NCBI GenBank assembly: GCA_003635195.1 | Contig: PYIY01000212.1 | Coordinates: 17,937-81,936 of the forward strand | Direction: 5' to 3' | DNA: 64,000 nt | From: Candidatus Poribacteria bacterium | GTDB taxonomy: Bacteria > Poribacteria > WGA-4E > WGA-3G | Part shown: piece by piece, positions 35,290 to 43,216 of the stretch | Layout of the letters: each line of letters begins with the position of its first letter | Numbering within the stretch: position 1 is the stretch's first letter | Notes under the pieces: generated by a model | Told to the model about the DNA's origin: nothing | Seen by the model: only the letters and a program-made list of their open reading frames with translations | Databases searched by the model: none | Translations under genes and position numbers: made by a program

Positions 35290-36324
35290 TTAATTTTTCA
35301 AATTCTCGCGCACGAGTTCACCCACAGCCATCTCAAGCGCGCTGCCCCGGAGATTCACTCGGCGGATAATACCAGCACCATCAATTAGAAAAGTTGACGG
35401 AATTGCGCGAACGTTGTACATACCGCTAATCTTACCGCTATTATCCCAATATTGCCGCCACGCGAGGCCTTCACTCGCTATATATGCTTCAAGTGGTGCT
35501 GTTGCCTGATCTAAACTGATACCGATAATCTCAAACTTATGGTTTTTGTACTTTGCGTAAGTCCTTTTAACGTTCGGCATCTCAGCAATACAAGGTGGAC
35601 ACCACGTCGCCCAAAAATCAAGCAGCACAACCTGTCCACGATACTGCGATAGCGAGATCGGTTCACCCTTCAAACCCGTTACCTGAAAATCGAACGCTGG
35701 TTTATCAATAAATTGACTCGAAGTTGGGTATGCCTTTGGACCCGGCTCGTCGGCTAATTCACCTGTTCTGGCATCCCAATTCTGTCCAAGGAGTTGCCCT
35801 GCAGTATTCGCGGACCATCCACCACGGTACTTTGTGTGATTTAGCAGTTTTTCGTAAAGCTGATCCGCCTTATGATGCTTACCGACTTTATCGTAAGCCA
35901 ACCCTAATTTTAAAAGACTCTGTTCAACATAATCAGCAGCAGGATAGTACTTAATGAGCTCCTCAAATACTGCAATTCCTTCATCAACACGGTTGAGCTG
36001 GATTAAACTGTCTCCCAGAAGATAGTATACCTTATCGACCCGTTCGTATTTTGGGTACATATTGATAAAAACGGCTGATTTCTCGACTAACACCTCATAA
36101 GCAGCCGAATCACTGCTATCTTTCAGCTTTCCGGCAATCGCTTTGATTTCGGCGTATGCCGCGTCATCTGTCATTGAAGTTGAACCAGCAGTGTCAAGAA
36201 TTGAAGTTGAACTAGTCGTGTTAAGAGTCGAACTCACACAAGAACTGAACATTACCAATCCAGTAAGCACGATAACAAAGGAATACCACCGCCTCACTCC
36301 GGTAGTTTCATTTCGGATAAGCAT
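35290..36324 (-). CDS. TPR-TlpA thioredoxin lipoprotein
   Basis: This 344-residue paralogue of the preceding gene has an N-terminal signal peptide ending in a possible lipobox MFSSC (Cys at about 29), TPR-like repeats (VDKVYYLLGDSLIQLNRVDEG at about 96-116, only part quoted here as VDKVYYLLGDSLIQL), and one TlpA-type domain with WCPPC at 241-245. It lies 94 bases upstream of the double-domain gene on the same strand, so the pair probably arose by tandem duplication, with a further internal duplication in the larger copy. Confidence 0.85.
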   Translation of the reverse strand: MLIRNETTGVRRWYSFVIVLTGLVMFSSCVSSTLNTTSSTSILDTAGSTSMTDDAAYAEIKAIAGKLKDSSDSAAYEVLVEKSAVFINMYPKYERVDKVYYLLGDSLIQLNRVDEGIAVFEELIKYYPAADYVEQSLLKLGLAYDKVGKHHKADQLYEKLLNHTKYRGGWSANTAGQLLGQNWDARTGELADEPGPKAYPTSSQFIDKPAFDFQVTGLKGEPISLSQYRGQVVLLDFWATWCPPCIAEMPNVKRTYAKYKNHKFEIIGISLDQATAPLEAYIASEGLAWRQYWDNSGKISGMYNVRAIPSTFLIDGAGIIRRVNLRGSALEMAVGELVRENLKN

Positions 36325-36354
36325 TTCAGACTCCTTCAGGTTAATTGGCGTGCA

Positions 36355-36945
36355 TTAAACGGCGTTTTGATAGGAATACGCCAATAACAGTTTAATTTCT
36401 TCCGCCTGTACCTGTTGCAAGAAACGGGTTACGTCAGCGTCAGCCCCATCTTCGGCTGCTTGACACCAATCAATAAACTGATAGGCATCCCAATTCTCTT
36501 CTGCCGCAATCGTCTGTGCAATATGTGCCAACGCGTCTGACGGATTCGATGTCTCATTCAAGATCGCCACTGCGCGTTCGCGGACCTGTGGAAAAATCGG
36601 ATGCGCGCCAACTCTACCGAACCAATACTTGGCGTTGCTGTAGTCCGGCTCACGGCGGTGCATAATGCCGTGCCAGTAGCTGCCTGTCTGATTCGTGAGT
36701 CCTTGCGAAATGTTATGGGATTCATCCAGTGCATCGTTCCACAAAAGCAGACCGCTCCTGATAGCATCACCAAATGTGGTATTCTTCACAGATTCTCCTT
36801 GAAAAAGTTCACCAAGCGATGCTGATGCCAAGGCATCTGTCAATTCAGTGCTCCACGCTTTCTGCGGAACGAGGGTCGGTAGCGGGTTGCCCGCCTCTAA
36901 CTTTTCAATAACTTCGGCGATTGCCTGTGTGTATGTTATAGCCAT
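36355..36945 (-). CDS. Conserved hypothetical protein with an HGIMHRREPD motif
   Basis: A 196-residue soluble protein without signal peptide or membrane helix. The segment GLLLWNDALDESHNISQ followed by GSYWHGIMHRREPDYSNAKY and WFGRVGAHP forms a distinctive motif with conserved His/Arg/Glu/Asp, which I recall from uncharacterised proteins of Planctomycetes and relatives. Catalytic role is possible but unknown. It is upstream of the TlpA genes on the same strand. Confidence 0.75.
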   Translation of the reverse strand: MAITYTQAIAEVIEKLEAGNPLPTLVPQKAWSTELTDALASASLGELFQGESVKNTTFGDAIRSGLLLWNDALDESHNISQGLTNQTGSYWHGIMHRREPDYSNAKYWFGRVGAHPIFPQVRERAVAILNETSNPSDALAHIAQTIAAEENWDAYQFIDWCQAAEDGADADVTRFLQQVQAEEIKLLLAYSYQNAV

Positions 36946-37083
36946 GAAAACACTCCTCAGTATTCAAATCAGTCAGTTTGAAGTTAATTTACCATCTTTT
37001 GCTGAATATATCAAGCATTTTTAGATATTTTACCAGAGTCATTCAGTTTTCCGTTTTTCAGTCAAATTTTCAACCCCGGACCC

Positions 37084-37130
37084 GGTAGGTGCGGTGTTTT
37101 TGCTGGGGGGTTTCCCTCCTAACCGCACCG
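37084..37130. repeat. Dispersed GTAGGNGCG-type repeat
   Basis: GTAGGTGCGGTGTTTTTGCT followed by a GGGG run resembles GTAGGAGCGAGTGTTTTTGCT at 47816 and the reverse CCCAAGCAAAAACA at 61262. The end CCTAACCGCACC is the partial inverse of the start (GGTGCGGT), giving a foldback. Confidence 0.5.
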
Positions 37131-37248
37131 GATTCCCTGAATAGCCCCGGATATTTTACAGACGCAGCCAGAAACCTTGCAACTGCATCCGAAAATGTGT
37201 TACAATTGCCGAAAAGCGATTGTAAGTTTGGAGAAAGTTTTCGTAGAA

Positions 37249-37605
37249 ATGGGAACAGCGTTTAAGAAAGCACTATTTGTTTTCATCGGTTTTATTGTAG
37301 TTTTGGGTGGCGTTTTAATCGGCGTTATCCTGAACTACTCTCAATATGGGTCGCTCCCAGAAACGATACAGATGGTAGATTTTCAGGGGATCCTGTTGTC
37401 GGTTCTCGGCGCATGTGTTCTGAGTTTAATAAGTATCGTGTTAATCTTCTGGTTAGCACGTGCTTGGGCAAGCGAACAGCCTGAACTTGGCGACCGAATT
37501 ACGCGACTCGCGCTCGTAGTCAGTATCAGTTTAATAGTTGTTTTCGGGGGTTTGGCAGGCGGTTTGATTATTTTACGCACGTTATGGACTATCGGATTTT
37601 TTTAA
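37249..37605 (+). CDS. Small integral membrane protein, three helices
   Basis: The 118-residue product, begun at the ATG giving MGTAFKKALFVFIGF, has three predicted membrane helices (about 8-30, 48-70, 88-110). An alternative longer frame from 37177 adds 24 residues and carries CYNCRK, which could be a genuine zinc-binding start, so the start is uncertain. No family recognised. The infC promoter overlaps its stop codon. Confidence 0.55.
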   Translation: MGTAFKKALFVFIGFIVVLGGVLIGVILNYSQYGSLPETIQMVDFQGILLSVLGACVLSLISIVLIFWLARAWASEQPELGDRITRLALVVSISLIVVFGGLAGGLIILRTLWTIGFF

Positions 37606-37606
37606 C

Positions 37607-37635
37607 TTGCATTTGTGTTACCTATATGGTATAAT
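37607..37635 (+). promoter_or_regulatory. Sigma-70-type promoter for the infC operon
   Basis: TTGCAT and TATAAT are separated by exactly 17 bases. Transcription would start near 37642, giving a leader of about 250 nt before infC, of the type that often houses IF3/L20 autoregulatory structures. Confidence 0.75.
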
Positions 37636-37847
37636 TAGTTAATCGTGATTCGGATGTCCGGTTCTAAACACATACGCGTTGATATTCAGCTTCGCTGCTC
37701 CCACGCCAAGTGGCACGTTCCGTAACGTCCGAGTCAATGCAAAACGTTTTGTAGATAGAGGGCTCACATGCGATAGGGCAACCATGCGTCTGTCAATTTC
37801 GTTTTAAGAGGCGCACGCAAGTGGTGCACTATCGGTTATATGAGTTT

Positions 37848-37882
37848 GTAAGCGGCGCACCGTAGCGCCTTACTTGGGGGTG
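37848..37882 (+). promoter_or_regulatory. Hairpin and ribosome binding site upstream of infC
   Basis: GTAAGCGGCGC and GCGCCTTAC form a stem with one bulged base around ACCGTA, ending two bases before the GGGGGTG ribosome binding site at 37876-37882. A structure so close to the binding site may modulate infC translation. A second GGCGCAC...GTGCAC dyad lies at about 37809-37829. Confidence 0.5.
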
Positions 37883-37888
37883 TGAAAA

Positions 37889-38434
37889 ATACACTACAGA
37901 GGCAAACGTAATCAGAGAACGAAGGAAAGGCAGAGTCGTTCAAATTATCAGATTCGAGCCAAAGAGATTTTACTAATAGATCACGAGAATAAGCAAGTGG
38001 GAGTTATGTCTCCCCGGGACGCGCTGCAACGTGCTGAAGAGGTTGGATTGGATTTGGTAGAAGTTTCACCGAATGCTAACCCTCCCGTTTGTAAGATCAT
38101 GGACTACGGGAAGTATCAGTATGAGAAAAATAAGCGCGCCCGTGAGGCTCGAAAAAAGCAGACGAAGGTGGTCTTAAAAGGGATGCAGTTCCGCCCAGAT
38201 ACCGCGGAACACGACTATCAGTTCAAGAAACGGCATGTTGAGGATTTCCTGAAAAATGGATGGAAGGTACGCGCAACTGTCCGATTCCGAGGGCGCGAGA
38301 TGCTCCACACCGAACTCGGCAGTAATCTCCTTTCACGGCTCAAAGATGACCTCGAAGAAATTGCCGATGTCGAGCAACCACCACGCATGGAAACGCGCAT
38401 TATGTCGATGATCCTTGCACCGAAATCTGTGTAA
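37889..38434 (+). CDS. infC: Translation initiation factor IF-3 with a probable AUA start
   Basis: IF-3 prevents 70S formation and proofreads start codons. Its IF3-N domain begins upstream of the first standard start codon (GTG at 37997): the in-frame upstream codons read YQIRAKEILLIDHENKQ, which matches IF3 N-termini. No ATG, GTG or TTG exists between the upstream in-frame TGA (37883) and 37997. ATA at 37889 follows GGGGGTG with a 6-nt spacer and gives 181 residues, nearly the E. coli length of 180. Rare start codons (AUU in E. coli) are known for infC because IF-3 discriminates against them, an autoregulatory device. The core VEVSPNANPPVCKIMDYGKY is intact. Confidence 0.88.
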   Translation: MHYRGKRNQRTKERQSRSNYQIRAKEILLIDHENKQVGVMSPRDALQRAEEVGLDLVEVSPNANPPVCKIMDYGKYQYEKNKRAREARKKQTKVVLKGMQFRPDTAEHDYQFKKRHVEDFLKNGWKVRATVRFRGREMLHTELGSNLLSRLKDDLEEIADVEQPPRMETRIMSMILAPKSV

Positions 38435-38591
38435 TGTTTTGTCGTCGCACTCTTTCTGTAGGGGCGGTCCCCCCTTCCCAGTAACGGGTAGGGTGCCGGC
38501 CACGATATTTCTTTATATACCAGCGACCGTTGGTCGCGCACTGAAAACGGATGGCACTTGCAAGTGGATGCTTGCTGTCAAGGATATTCTA

Positions 38592-38786
38592 ATGCCGAAA
38601 ATTAAAACGCATAAAGGCGCGGCAAAACGTTTCAAATTCACCGCAAAAGGTAAAATTCGGCGCAATCGTGCTTATGCTGGACACCTATTTATCTCGAAGT
38701 CTTCAAAGCAGAAACGTAGATTGCGGCAAGCGACCCTCGTTGACCCGAGCAATGCGAAACGCTTGAAACGCCTCATTCATCAGTAG
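38592..38786 (+). CDS. rpmI: 50S ribosomal protein L35
   Basis: The ATG giving MPKIKTHKGAAKRFKFT follows AAGGA and is the family's standard start; a longer frame upstream adds 59 unrelated residues. The 64-residue basic protein contains HLFISKSSKQKRRLR and fits L35. Location between infC and rplT is canonical. Confidence 0.96.
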   Translation: MPKIKTHKGAAKRFKFTAKGKIRRNRAYAGHLFISKSSKQKRRLRQATLVDPSNAKRLKRLIHQ

Positions 38787-38881
38787 AAGTGAACGCCCGG
38801 ATGGACAACGCAATAACGCGTTACGGGCGAAATAGTGGAAGCAATCGCCGACAGCAACGCTGGTCGCGATAGGAGTTTTAG

Positions 38882-39229
38882 ATGGCACGAGTAAAAACAG
38901 GGAATGTCCGACGCAAACGGCGCAATCGGATGCTCAAGCATTCCAAAGGTTACCGAGGGGGGCGGAACAACCTCAAGCGTACCGCTATGGAAGCGGTAGA
39001 GAAGGGATGGAATCACGCCTACGCCCATCGACGCGCACGCAAACGCGATTTTAGAAGACTTTGGATTGCCAGAATTAACGCCGCCGCCAGAGCGCACGGA
39101 CTTTCTTACAGCCGATTCATACACGGGCTTAAAACTGCTGGCATCGAATTGGATAGGAAGGTCCTCGCTGACATTGCTGTCAATGACGAAGCCGGTTTTG
39201 GGCAACTTGTCGCCCTCGCGAAGGGTTAG
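38882..39229 (+). CDS. rplT: 50S ribosomal protein L20
   Basis: L20 is an early 50S assembly protein and, in E. coli and B. subtilis, the autorepressor of this operon. The 115-residue product begins MARVKTGNVRRKRRNRML and contains KGYRGGRNN and the signature WIARINAAARAHGLSYSRFI. The length is normal (117-120). Confidence 0.97.
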   Translation: MARVKTGNVRRKRRNRMLKHSKGYRGGRNNLKRTAMEAVEKGWNHAYAHRRARKRDFRRLWIARINAAARAHGLSYSRFIHGLKTAGIELDRKVLADIAVNDEAGFGQLVALAKG

Positions 39230-39274
39230 GCGCGCCGACTGACCGCGAATTGCACAAAAATTAACACATCAAAC

Positions 39275-39515
39275 AGCTATGAAGGGACTTATGTAAGTTG
39301 TTGAGACCTCTCAAATAGAGAGACCGCGTCATCGGTTGGAAGCGTGGTTTTGAGAGCAACAGCCGAATTTCATCCTGGAGCTACGCAATTAAAAAATGAA
39401 GCGGGTAGATTGTTGCTAATCTACCAAGCGGGGTGGTACCGCGGAAGCAGATGCCTGTCGCTTTCGTCCCCATAAGGAAATCGACCTTTATGGGACAAAG
39501 TGATAGGCATTTTTT
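39275..39515 (+). ncRNA. Phenylalanine T-box leader upstream of pheS
   Basis: T-boxes sense uncharged tRNA and control antitermination. The near-invariant core GGGTGGTACCGCGG occurs at 39431-39444, preceded by a stem III (GGTAGATT...AATCTACC). Upstream are Stem I elements: GAAGGGACTTATGTAA, AGAGAG and GGTTGGAAGC, and a specifier-loop region GAATTTCATCCTGGAGC containing the Phe codon TTC. Downstream, ATGCCTGTCGCTTTCGTCCC pairs with GGGACAAAGTGATAGGCAT and is followed by TTTTTT, a strong terminator. The pheS gene starts 115 bases later. Confidence 0.93.
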
Positions 39516-39519
39516 AATG

Positions 39520-39626
39520 GGTGGTCAGTTATCAGTAAAGAAGGTTCTTTCTAACAATTTATCCGACTTCGGGAGATTGTTACAAAACCTTCTCTTAACC
39601 GATGACTGACAACTGATAACTGAGGC
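39520..39626. repeat. Heptad foldback element before pheS
   Basis: Left arm GTCAGTTATCAGTAAAGAAG and right arm TTCTCTTAACCGATGACTGA continuing ACAACTGATAACTG are inverted copies, giving a foldback of about 100 bases between the T-box terminator and pheS. It is a member of the window-wide heptad family. Confidence 0.75.
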
Positions 39627-39630
39627 AACT

Positions 39631-40647
39631 ATGAAAGCAGAACTACAAGCGATTCAGGCAGAAGCACTCGCGGCACTAAAATCCGTGGAAACACCCGACG
39701 CGCTTGAATCGCTGAGGATTACATATTTTGGACGCAGAGGAAAATTGACGGATGTCATGAAAGGCATGGGCAAACTTTCCAAAGAAGAACGTCCAGAAAT
39801 CGGGAAACTCGCCAACGAGGTGCGTGCCACGCTAACGCAAGCATTTGAAGCAGCAACGCAAGCACTCCACAATCAACAACAGGAACATCAACTTGAGGCA
39901 GAAGCCGTTGACATCACACTTCCGGGACGAAAACCAGCTTACGGGAAAGCACACCCCATCATGCAGACCTTGGAGCGGATTGAGGCGATCTTTACGCAAA
40001 TCGGTTTTCAGGTAGCTACGGGACCAGAGATTGAGACTGAGTATTACAACTTCGACGCACTGAACACGCCTGCCGACCATCCCGCTCGCGACCTACATGA
40101 TACCTTTTACCTAACGGACGGACACCTTTTGCGGACACACAACTCTCCAGTGCAAATCCGGGCAATGGAGAACCAGAAACCACCCGTACGAATTATCGTG
40201 CCCGGAAAATGCTATCGTGTGGATTACGATGTCTCACACACACCGATGTTCCATCAGGTAGAGGGTTTGCTCGTGGACACACGCGTTACTTTTAGTGACC
40301 TAAAGGGCGTTTTGACCGCCTTCGCTCGACAGATGTTCGGTGACCAGACGCAGATGCGCTTCCGTCCGCATTTCTTCCCTTTTACGGAACCGAGTGCAGA
40401 GATGGACATTTCCTGTGCTGTCTGTCAAGGAAAAGGATGTCGGAGTTGTGGCGGCACGGGATGGGTCGAAATTCTGGGGGCTGGTGCCGTTGATCCAGCC
40501 GTGTTTGAAGCCGTGAACTATGACCCAAATGAAGTTACCGGGTTTGCATTCGGTATGGGTGTGGAACGGATCGCGAACCTCCAATTCCGAATCCCAGATA
40601 TCCGTACCTTCTATGAAAACGATCTCCGTTTTTTACGTCAGTTTTAA
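39631..40647 (+). CDS. pheS: Phenylalanyl-tRNA synthetase alpha subunit
   Basis: The catalytic subunit of the alpha2beta2 PheRS. The 338-residue product has the N-terminal coiled coil (about 1-90), motif 2 region RTHNSPVQIRAME and KCYRVDYDVSHTPMFHQVEG, and motif 3 GFAFGMGVERIANL (about 309-322). The segment SCAVCQGKGCRSCGGTGWVEI is seen in many bacterial PheS. It forms an operon with pheT and is governed by the T-box. Confidence 0.97.
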   Translation: MKAELQAIQAEALAALKSVETPDALESLRITYFGRRGKLTDVMKGMGKLSKEERPEIGKLANEVRATLTQAFEAATQALHNQQQEHQLEAEAVDITLPGRKPAYGKAHPIMQTLERIEAIFTQIGFQVATGPEIETEYYNFDALNTPADHPARDLHDTFYLTDGHLLRTHNSPVQIRAMENQKPPVRIIVPGKCYRVDYDVSHTPMFHQVEGLLVDTRVTFSDLKGVLTAFARQMFGDQTQMRFRPHFFPFTEPSAEMDISCAVCQGKGCRSCGGTGWVEILGAGAVDPAVFEAVNYDPNEVTGFAFGMGVERIANLQFRIPDIRTFYENDLRFLRQF

Positions 40648-40649
40648 GA

Positions 40650-40760
40650 ATGGTTGTCAGTGGTCAGTTATCAGTTTTCAGTAGAGAGACTTATGGCGGG
40701 CAACGTAATGGCTCCAGCCACAATGCTCCTTAACTGACCACCGAAGACTGATGACTAAAA
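40650..40760. repeat. Heptad foldback element between pheS and pheT
   Basis: Left arm GTTGTCAGTGGTCAGTTATC followed by AGTTTTCAG, right arm CCTTAACTGACCACCGAAGA; the arms are approximately inverted, with about 50 bases between. No gene is seen in this 169-base gap. Confidence 0.65.
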
Positions 40761-40816
40761 ATTGGATACTGATGATTTTCACTCTGACGACCCATAATTA
40801 TCAAAGGTTTTGATAA

Positions 40817-43216
40817 ATGAACGTAACCTTAAATTGGCTAAAAAATTATATCGACTTTGAATTATCTCCAAGCGAACTCGCTGATCGACTAACAATGTTA
40901 GGCATTGAAGTTGAATCCTTTAAGCAACTCGGTGCTGACCTCAAGGGTATAGTTGTCGGTAACGTCACCGCTATCCGACCACATCCAAATGCTGACCAAC
41001 TCGTCCTCTGTCGAGTAGATGTCGGTGAGACAGAAGAACTCCAGATTGTTTGTGGCGCGCCGAATGTCCGAGAAGGTATGCTGGCACCCGTTGCTACAAT
41101 CGGGGCAACGCTGCCTGTCGGTCTGACAATCAAACGTGCGAAACTGCGCGGCGAAACTTCACACGGAATGCTCTGCTCCGAGAAAGAGTTGGGACTCTCT
41201 GAAGATGCCGCAGGTTTAATGGAATTACCGACAGGCACGCCTCTTGGCATATCACTTTCAGAAGCACTCGGATTAGACGATTTCGTATTTGAATTGGAAA
41301 TTACGCCGAACCGTCCAGATTGCCTGAGTCTGATCGGCGTTGCGCGTGAAATCCGCGCGGAGACAGGAAATGCGCTAAAACTGCCACAAGTTGACTTCAA
41401 CGAAGACAAAACCGATATTCGAGAGATGACAGCTGTGACAATTGAAGCCCCTGACCTCTGTCCGCGTTATGCTGCGCGCCTCATTCGAGGCGTTAAAGTG
41501 GGGCAGTCCCCGACATGGCTACAGCAGCGACTTGAATCTGTCGGTGTCGGCGTTATTAACAACATTGTCGATATTACGAACTTCGTCCTGATGGAATATG
41601 GGCAGCCGCTTCACGCTTTTGACTATCACAAACTCACAGAAAACCGCATCGTCGTGCGGCGTGCCACGGCGGTTGAAAACATAATAACGCTTGATGAAGT
41701 TGCGCGTGAACTCACGCCCGATATGCTCGTTATTGCGGATGCCGAAAAGCCTGTCGCGCTCGCAGGGATCATGGGCGGATATGATTCTGAGATCACAGAG
41801 ACTACCGCTGATGTGTTGTTGGAGAGTGCTTATTTCAATCCGTCAAGTGTCCGTGCGACCGCTAAAGCATTAGGCATTAGTACGGAAGCCTCTTACAGAT
41901 TTGAACGTGGTGCCGACCCAGGTGTAGTCCTTGCTGCACTTGACCGTGCTGCACAACTCATCGCCGAATTAGCAGGCGGTAGCATCTGTGAAGGCATCGT
42001 CGATGTCTACCCGGGTGAGCAGCCCTTGCGTCAGATTCAGCTCCGTTCGGAACGTGTTAATTTTATATTGGGAACGACACTTGAGGCAGCAGAGATGGCC
42101 CAGATTTTAAGCAACCTCGGTTTTGATGTTGAAGCAAATGAAACTGGAAACTATCAAGTCACCGTGCCGACGTTCAGATCTGACATCACCCGTGAAATCG
42201 ACCTTATTGAAGAAATCGCACGCGTCTACGGCTACGATAATATTCCGACAACGTTGCCCAAGGGCGATATTCCTGTCCCCGCCCCGAAGCCGAGCACAGA
42301 GGTTCGCAAGCGTATAAAGCATTTTCTCCTCGCCACCGGAATGATGGAAGCGATCAACTATAGTTTTGGTGATCCCAACTGCTTTGACAAGATCCGTTTC
42401 ACCGCTAACGATCCACGCCGCGATGCGTTGAAGTTGCGAAATCCGTTGAGTCCAGAAATGTCGGTGCTCCGTACAACACTGCTACCCGGATTACTCGAAA
42501 ACGCACAGCATAACCGGAATCACCAGATAGACACTATTGCCCTCTTTGAAATTGGAAGCGTCTTCATTCGTAATGGCGCACAGAAAGAGCCAGCACGGGT
42601 TACGGGAATTCTCGCTGGACAGGTCGGGGGGGGCGTGTATAGCAACCCTTACCGAGAGCCGGATTTCTACGATATCAAGGGGATTGTAGAGGGAATACTT
42701 GAAGTCTGTGGCATTGTTGATTACACGCTGCAGAAAACGGACACGCCAACCTTCCATCCGGGCAGGAGCGCAGCGGTATTATTGGACGATAAACAACTCG
42801 GCACATTCGGTGAGGCACATCCAGAGGTCGTTGAGAATTATGATCTGCCGTATAAGGCGTATCTCTTTGATTTTGACATGGAAGCATTGGTAGATGCTGC
42901 CATATTTGCTAAACGCTTTGAACCTATTCCGATCTACCCTACGGTTGAGCGTGATCTTGCGATTGTCGTAGATAAAGAGCTCCTCTCTGATATGCCGACT
43001 GAACTTATCTACGCAACAGGCGGCGAATTAGTCAAATCGGTACGTCTCTTTGATGTCTATGAAGGTGAACAGGTTCCGGAAGGCAAGAAGAGTCTCGCCT
43101 ACGCTATCACGTATCATTCTGCGACCGAGACGCTGACTGACAAGGCAGTAAATGCCCTTCACGACAAGGTTGTCAAATGCCTCAATCAGGAACTTGGTGC
43201 TGAATTACGGATGTAG
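40817..43216 (+). CDS. pheT: Phenylalanyl-tRNA synthetase beta subunit
   Basis: The 799-residue beta subunit contains an N-terminal tRNA-binding (EMAP/OB) domain (VVGNVTAIRPHPNADQLVL, about 46-64), a B3/4 editing domain in the middle (ITPNRPDCLSLIGVAREI region, about 160-180), B5 and the catalytic-like core, and a C-terminal FDX-ACB anticodon-binding domain (RDLAIVVDKELL). Length is typical (about 790-800). The ubiE GTG start follows its stop directly. Confidence 0.97.
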   Translation: MNVTLNWLKNYIDFELSPSELADRLTMLGIEVESFKQLGADLKGIVVGNVTAIRPHPNADQLVLCRVDVGETEELQIVCGAPNVREGMLAPVATIGATLPVGLTIKRAKLRGETSHGMLCSEKELGLSEDAAGLMELPTGTPLGISLSEALGLDDFVFELEITPNRPDCLSLIGVAREIRAETGNALKLPQVDFNEDKTDIREMTAVTIEAPDLCPRYAARLIRGVKVGQSPTWLQQRLESVGVGVINNIVDITNFVLMEYGQPLHAFDYHKLTENRIVVRRATAVENIITLDEVARELTPDMLVIADAEKPVALAGIMGGYDSEITETTADVLLESAYFNPSSVRATAKALGISTEASYRFERGADPGVVLAALDRAAQLIAELAGGSICEGIVDVYPGEQPLRQIQLRSERVNFILGTTLEAAEMAQILSNLGFDVEANETGNYQVTVPTFRSDITREIDLIEEIARVYGYDNIPTTLPKGDIPVPAPKPSTEVRKRIKHFLLATGMMEAINYSFGDPNCFDKIRFTANDPRRDALKLRNPLSPEMSVLRTTLLPGLLENAQHNRNHQIDTIALFEIGSVFIRNGAQKEPARVTGILAGQVGGGVYSNPYREPDFYDIKGIVEGILEVCGIVDYTLQKTDTPTFHPGRSAAVLLDDKQLGTFGEAHPEVVENYDLPYKAYLFDFDMEALVDAAIFAKRFEPIPIYPTVERDLAIVVDKELLSDMPTELIYATGGELVKSVRLFDVYEGEQVPEGKKSLAYAITYHSATETLTDKAVNALHDKVVKCLNQELGAELRM

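Noticed and set aside
37997..38434. infC starting at the GTG of GVMSPRDAL
   Set aside because: It would delete the first strand and helix of the IF3-N domain, whose sequence (IRAKEILLIDHENKQ) is clearly present in frame upstream.
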